Positions 62,171 to 64,000 of a stretch of DNA of 64,000 nt are shown in pieces (the stretch's first letter is position 1; every line of letters begins with the position of its first letter). Under the pieces are notes generated by a model. That model made no database searches and had not been told where the DNA came from. It worked only from the letters and a program-made list of their open reading frames with translations. Where the stretch lies: NCBI GenBank assembly GCA_028023455.1, contig JAQFVV010000064.1, forward strand, positions 62,001 to 126,000, in the 5' to 3' direction. The translations under genes were made by a program, and so were the position numbers. The stretch comes from Epiperipatus broadwayi (lineage: Eukaryota; Onychophora; Udeonychophora; Euonychophora; Peripatidae).

Positions 62171-62467
62171 ATTATTTACGTAATAATAATAATAACAACA
62201 ACAGCACAGTTAATTACTTGGCAAACTATAACTTCTTATACAACTGGCTCTCCCTCTATAAAAAAATAATCGCAATTTCTAATTTTATATTTTACAAAAA
62301 AAAAAACCCCAGTATTTTGTCATTTGATTAAAATACTATGCATATATAATTAGAGTTGGAGATTATATATTTTTTCTTTGTAACTTTAGTTTTATAGGTT
62401 TCCATTTTTTCTTAATATTTCTCAATTTTTCCCTGTAATTTATTTATTTTATATTTTTAGCAAAAAT

Positions 62468-62587
62468 ATGGCAATAATAAAATCGTTCCCCGCTGAACCT
62501 TTTAAGGGATATGCTTATGTAGAACACGATACATCATGGTATCCTGGGTTGGAGAGTACTTCCGCAACTTATGAAGATATTAAATAA
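62468..62587 (+). CDS. Possible terminal coding exon, unknown product
   Basis: From the ATG at 62,468 a 39-codon reading includes SFPAEPFKGYAYVEHDTSWY and LESTSATYEDIK, then TAA. The base composition is clearly less AT-rich than the flanks, and the peptide is not low complexity. It is preceded by a pyrimidine-rich stretch ending TTTTTAG (to 62,460), a good 3' splice site, and AATAAA overlaps the stop (62,583-62,588). It could be the last exon of a gene whose earlier exons are not visible here, or a small protein of its own. I do not recognise the family. Confidence 0.35.
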   Translation: MAIIKSFPAEPFKGYAYVEHDTSWYPGLESTSATYEDIK

Positions 62588-63134
62588 AATGCTATGTAAA
62601 CTTTTGTAATATTTTTTTATTATAAATCATTAAATTTTTATATGATAAATTGAAATAGATGTTATTACTTAAAAGATTACGTGAAGTTTTTAAAAATTGT
62701 TTTTTTTTTATAGAAGTGCCTAAAAAAAATTAATGTTAATATTAATTAAGACAAATGTATACAAAATTTTCACACACATTTTAAATCACAATGGAATTGT
62801 ACAGCTAATGAATGAAATCGTGCCTATGTTAATAGACAATGCTATTTCCATATTTAGGGTATCAATATGGACTGATAGCATGAGAAGTTGAAGATAAATG
62901 TATTTTATATTAATCTAAGGCTTGAATATTATAAGGGGGGAAAATAAAGCAATAATAGTAAAAAGAACACAGAGAAAAACTAGAAAAGATGATATATATA
63001 TTGGTTACAATACTCAGCCTTTGCAGAACTACCAAAATATTTGGCATTTTATTTGTGTAGGAACAAAACCTTGTCTTTGATAGTCCAATATTAAACCTTT
63101 CAGCTAATAGAGGATACGTTTAGTAGGATACTTC
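62588..63134. other. No gene seen
   Basis: AT-rich sequence after the possible exon. No repeat recognised. Confidence 0.45.
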
Positions 63135-63660
63135 TTTATCATTATCATTACCTTCCATCATTATTAATCCACTACAAGATGGTTTTGACAAGTTTAATTT
63201 AATTTCTCTGATCATAACCTCTCTTCTCTATATCACATCACAAATTTACTTCTTTCATCCATTAATTTCTTGTGGTCTTGTTTTATTACCTCTTTTATAA
63301 TTTCTTGGAACCCATCTTAGAACTTACATTGTTCATTTACTATAATCCTTTCTAATAATATTTCCATTACCAAATCCATTTCAATTTCTTAATTCTTTCA
63401 ATGGTATCAATATACCTGTTTGTTCTTTCTCTCACACATTCTGCTTTTGATTTTTTTTTTTATTATCATCATATCTTTGTTTGCTCCTCTGGCAAATCTC
63501 AGAGTTTCAGATACATTCCATTTCAAATGTGTAGGCATATTCATCTTTAACATATTTCTAGAAAAAGCACCTTATTTAAGTTTTTCTATTATTATAACTT
63601 TATCTTTCTTATTGCATTGCCAAATCAATATAATATTAATACCATCCTTGTTCTTTATTT
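63135..63660 (-). pseudogene. RTE LINE 3' fragment, highly diverged
   Basis: The plus strand shows TTAATCCACTACAAGATGG, TTCATCCATTAATTTCTTGT and TGTTTGTTCTTTCTCACACA in the same order as ATCAATCCACTGCAGGATG, TTCATCCATCCATCTCACAT and TGTTTGTTCTCTTACCCAT of copy B. It lacks open frames. This is the oldest of the RTE copies here. Confidence 0.7.
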
Positions 63661-63696
63661 TTACAATGCTTTTTACAACTCGCTATTGTCAGTTTA

Positions 63697-63720
63697 GATT
63701 GTCCCAGCAATCTTCTTCAG
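63697..63720 (-). ncRNA. Hammerhead-like core (family 3), decayed
   Basis: Minus strand: CTGAAGA (63,720-63,714), extra A, stem GATTG/CAATC (5 bp) with loop CTGGGA, then TAAAC. It differs from the 2.8 kb copies by a paired change in stem II. GAAA is lost. Confidence 0.35.
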
Positions 63721-63783
63721 AATTATAACACAAATATACAATATATATATATTTCGTAACTTGCTTTTAAGCTTGCATTTAAT

Positions 63784-63980
63784 GATCACTAGATGGAGCT
63801 TACCAATAGCTCCAAGCTTTATTTTTATAAGTCCTAGTGCTCCACTGAGGTGAGCCACAAGCTCGAAAACAATTGGTCTGGAGATAGGGACTTTCCGATA
63901 GAGATTTTGAATTCTTTCTCTTTCGGCACTTATAAAAATAAGGCTTGATTAGAGCTATTGGTAAGCTCCATCTAGTGATC
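63784..63980 (+). mobile_element. TIR element (197 bp) carrying a hammerhead-like motif
   Basis: Perfect 29-bp terminal inverted repeats: 63,784-63,812 (GATCACTAGATGGAGCTTAC...) and 63,952-63,980 (...GTAAGCTCCATCTAGTGATC). A further near-perfect inverted pair is at 63,813-63,832 and 63,928-63,947. The minus-strand 60-codon frame across it is spurious. The central part matches the elements at 17.9, 18.8 and 22.0 kb. Confidence 0.85.
63829..63893 (+). ncRNA. Hammerhead-like ribozyme (family 2a), nearly complete
   Basis: Outer stem I AAGTCC (63,829-63,834) with GGACTT (63,888-63,893), inner stem I CTCCA (63,840-63,844) with TGGAG (63,879-63,883), core CTGAGGT (63,845-63,851), stem II GAGC-CACAA-GCTC (63,852-63,864), GAAA (63,865-63,868), stem III around CAATTG and triplet GTC (63,876-63,878). 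The only core departure is T for A9. The internal loops of stem I and the loop of stem II sit where tertiary contacts occur in natural type I hammerheads. Confidence 0.6.
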
Positions 63981-64000
63981 ATATATATTCTAACCTAATA

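Overview
This is AT-rich eukaryotic DNA, almost certainly from an invertebrate animal. It contains RTE-type and CR1/Jockey-like LINEs, a Penelope-like relic, tRNA-Gly-derived SINEs, many palindromic (foldback) elements and long microsatellites. I found no complete host gene. The only plausible host coding piece is a short terminal-exon-like segment at 62,468-62,587 (+). The species cannot be fixed from the sequence. The C-terminal part of one LINE resembles elements I associate with chelicerates, but that is weak evidence.

Layout. 0-5 kb: a foldback element with two hammerhead motifs, duplicated and tandem repeats, an 830-bp foldback, small TIR elements and a tRNA-Gly mini-SINE. 6-15 kb: foldback halves, RTE fragments, MITE-like elements, a Penelope GIY-YIG relic, a LINE 3' fragment and GATA/GGAT microsatellites. 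17-23 kb: four palindromic elements carrying hammerhead-like cores, a mini-SINE with a perfect target duplication, and tandem tRNA-like units. 24.5-30.4 kb: a nearly complete but broken minus-strand LINE (ORF1 with PHD finger and SGNH esterase; ORF2 with APE endonuclease, RT and a CCHC knuckle), followed head-to-tail by a truncated copy. 32-35 kb: minisatellite, AAT/AAC microsatellite, MITE. 37.3-38.7 kb: probable solo LTR. 41.7-43.6 kb: foldbacks and a mini-SINE. 48.3-49.0 kb: a 737-bp CT/C/CTTT tract. 49.6-52.8 and 55.1-58.3 kb: two full-length but broken RTE copies, each with a target-site duplication. 60.3-61.2 kb: nested inverted repeats. 63.1-64.0 kb: an RTE 3' end and a 197-bp TIR element with a hammerhead-like core.

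The main result is the set of about 19 hammerhead-ribozyme-like motifs on both strands in at least three repeat families. The copy at 22,412-22,466 (-) has every conserved core position. Other copies in its family keep stem I through paired changes in both strands. The motifs often lie head-to-head inside palindromic non-coding elements, an arrangement that suggests retrozyme- or Penelope-like mobile elements. The Penelope relic at 11 kb is a possible, unproven, source of the enzymes. A second pattern is many copies of a YAGRKGGCRSY-type (CTCF-like) motif, some carried by the mobile elements.
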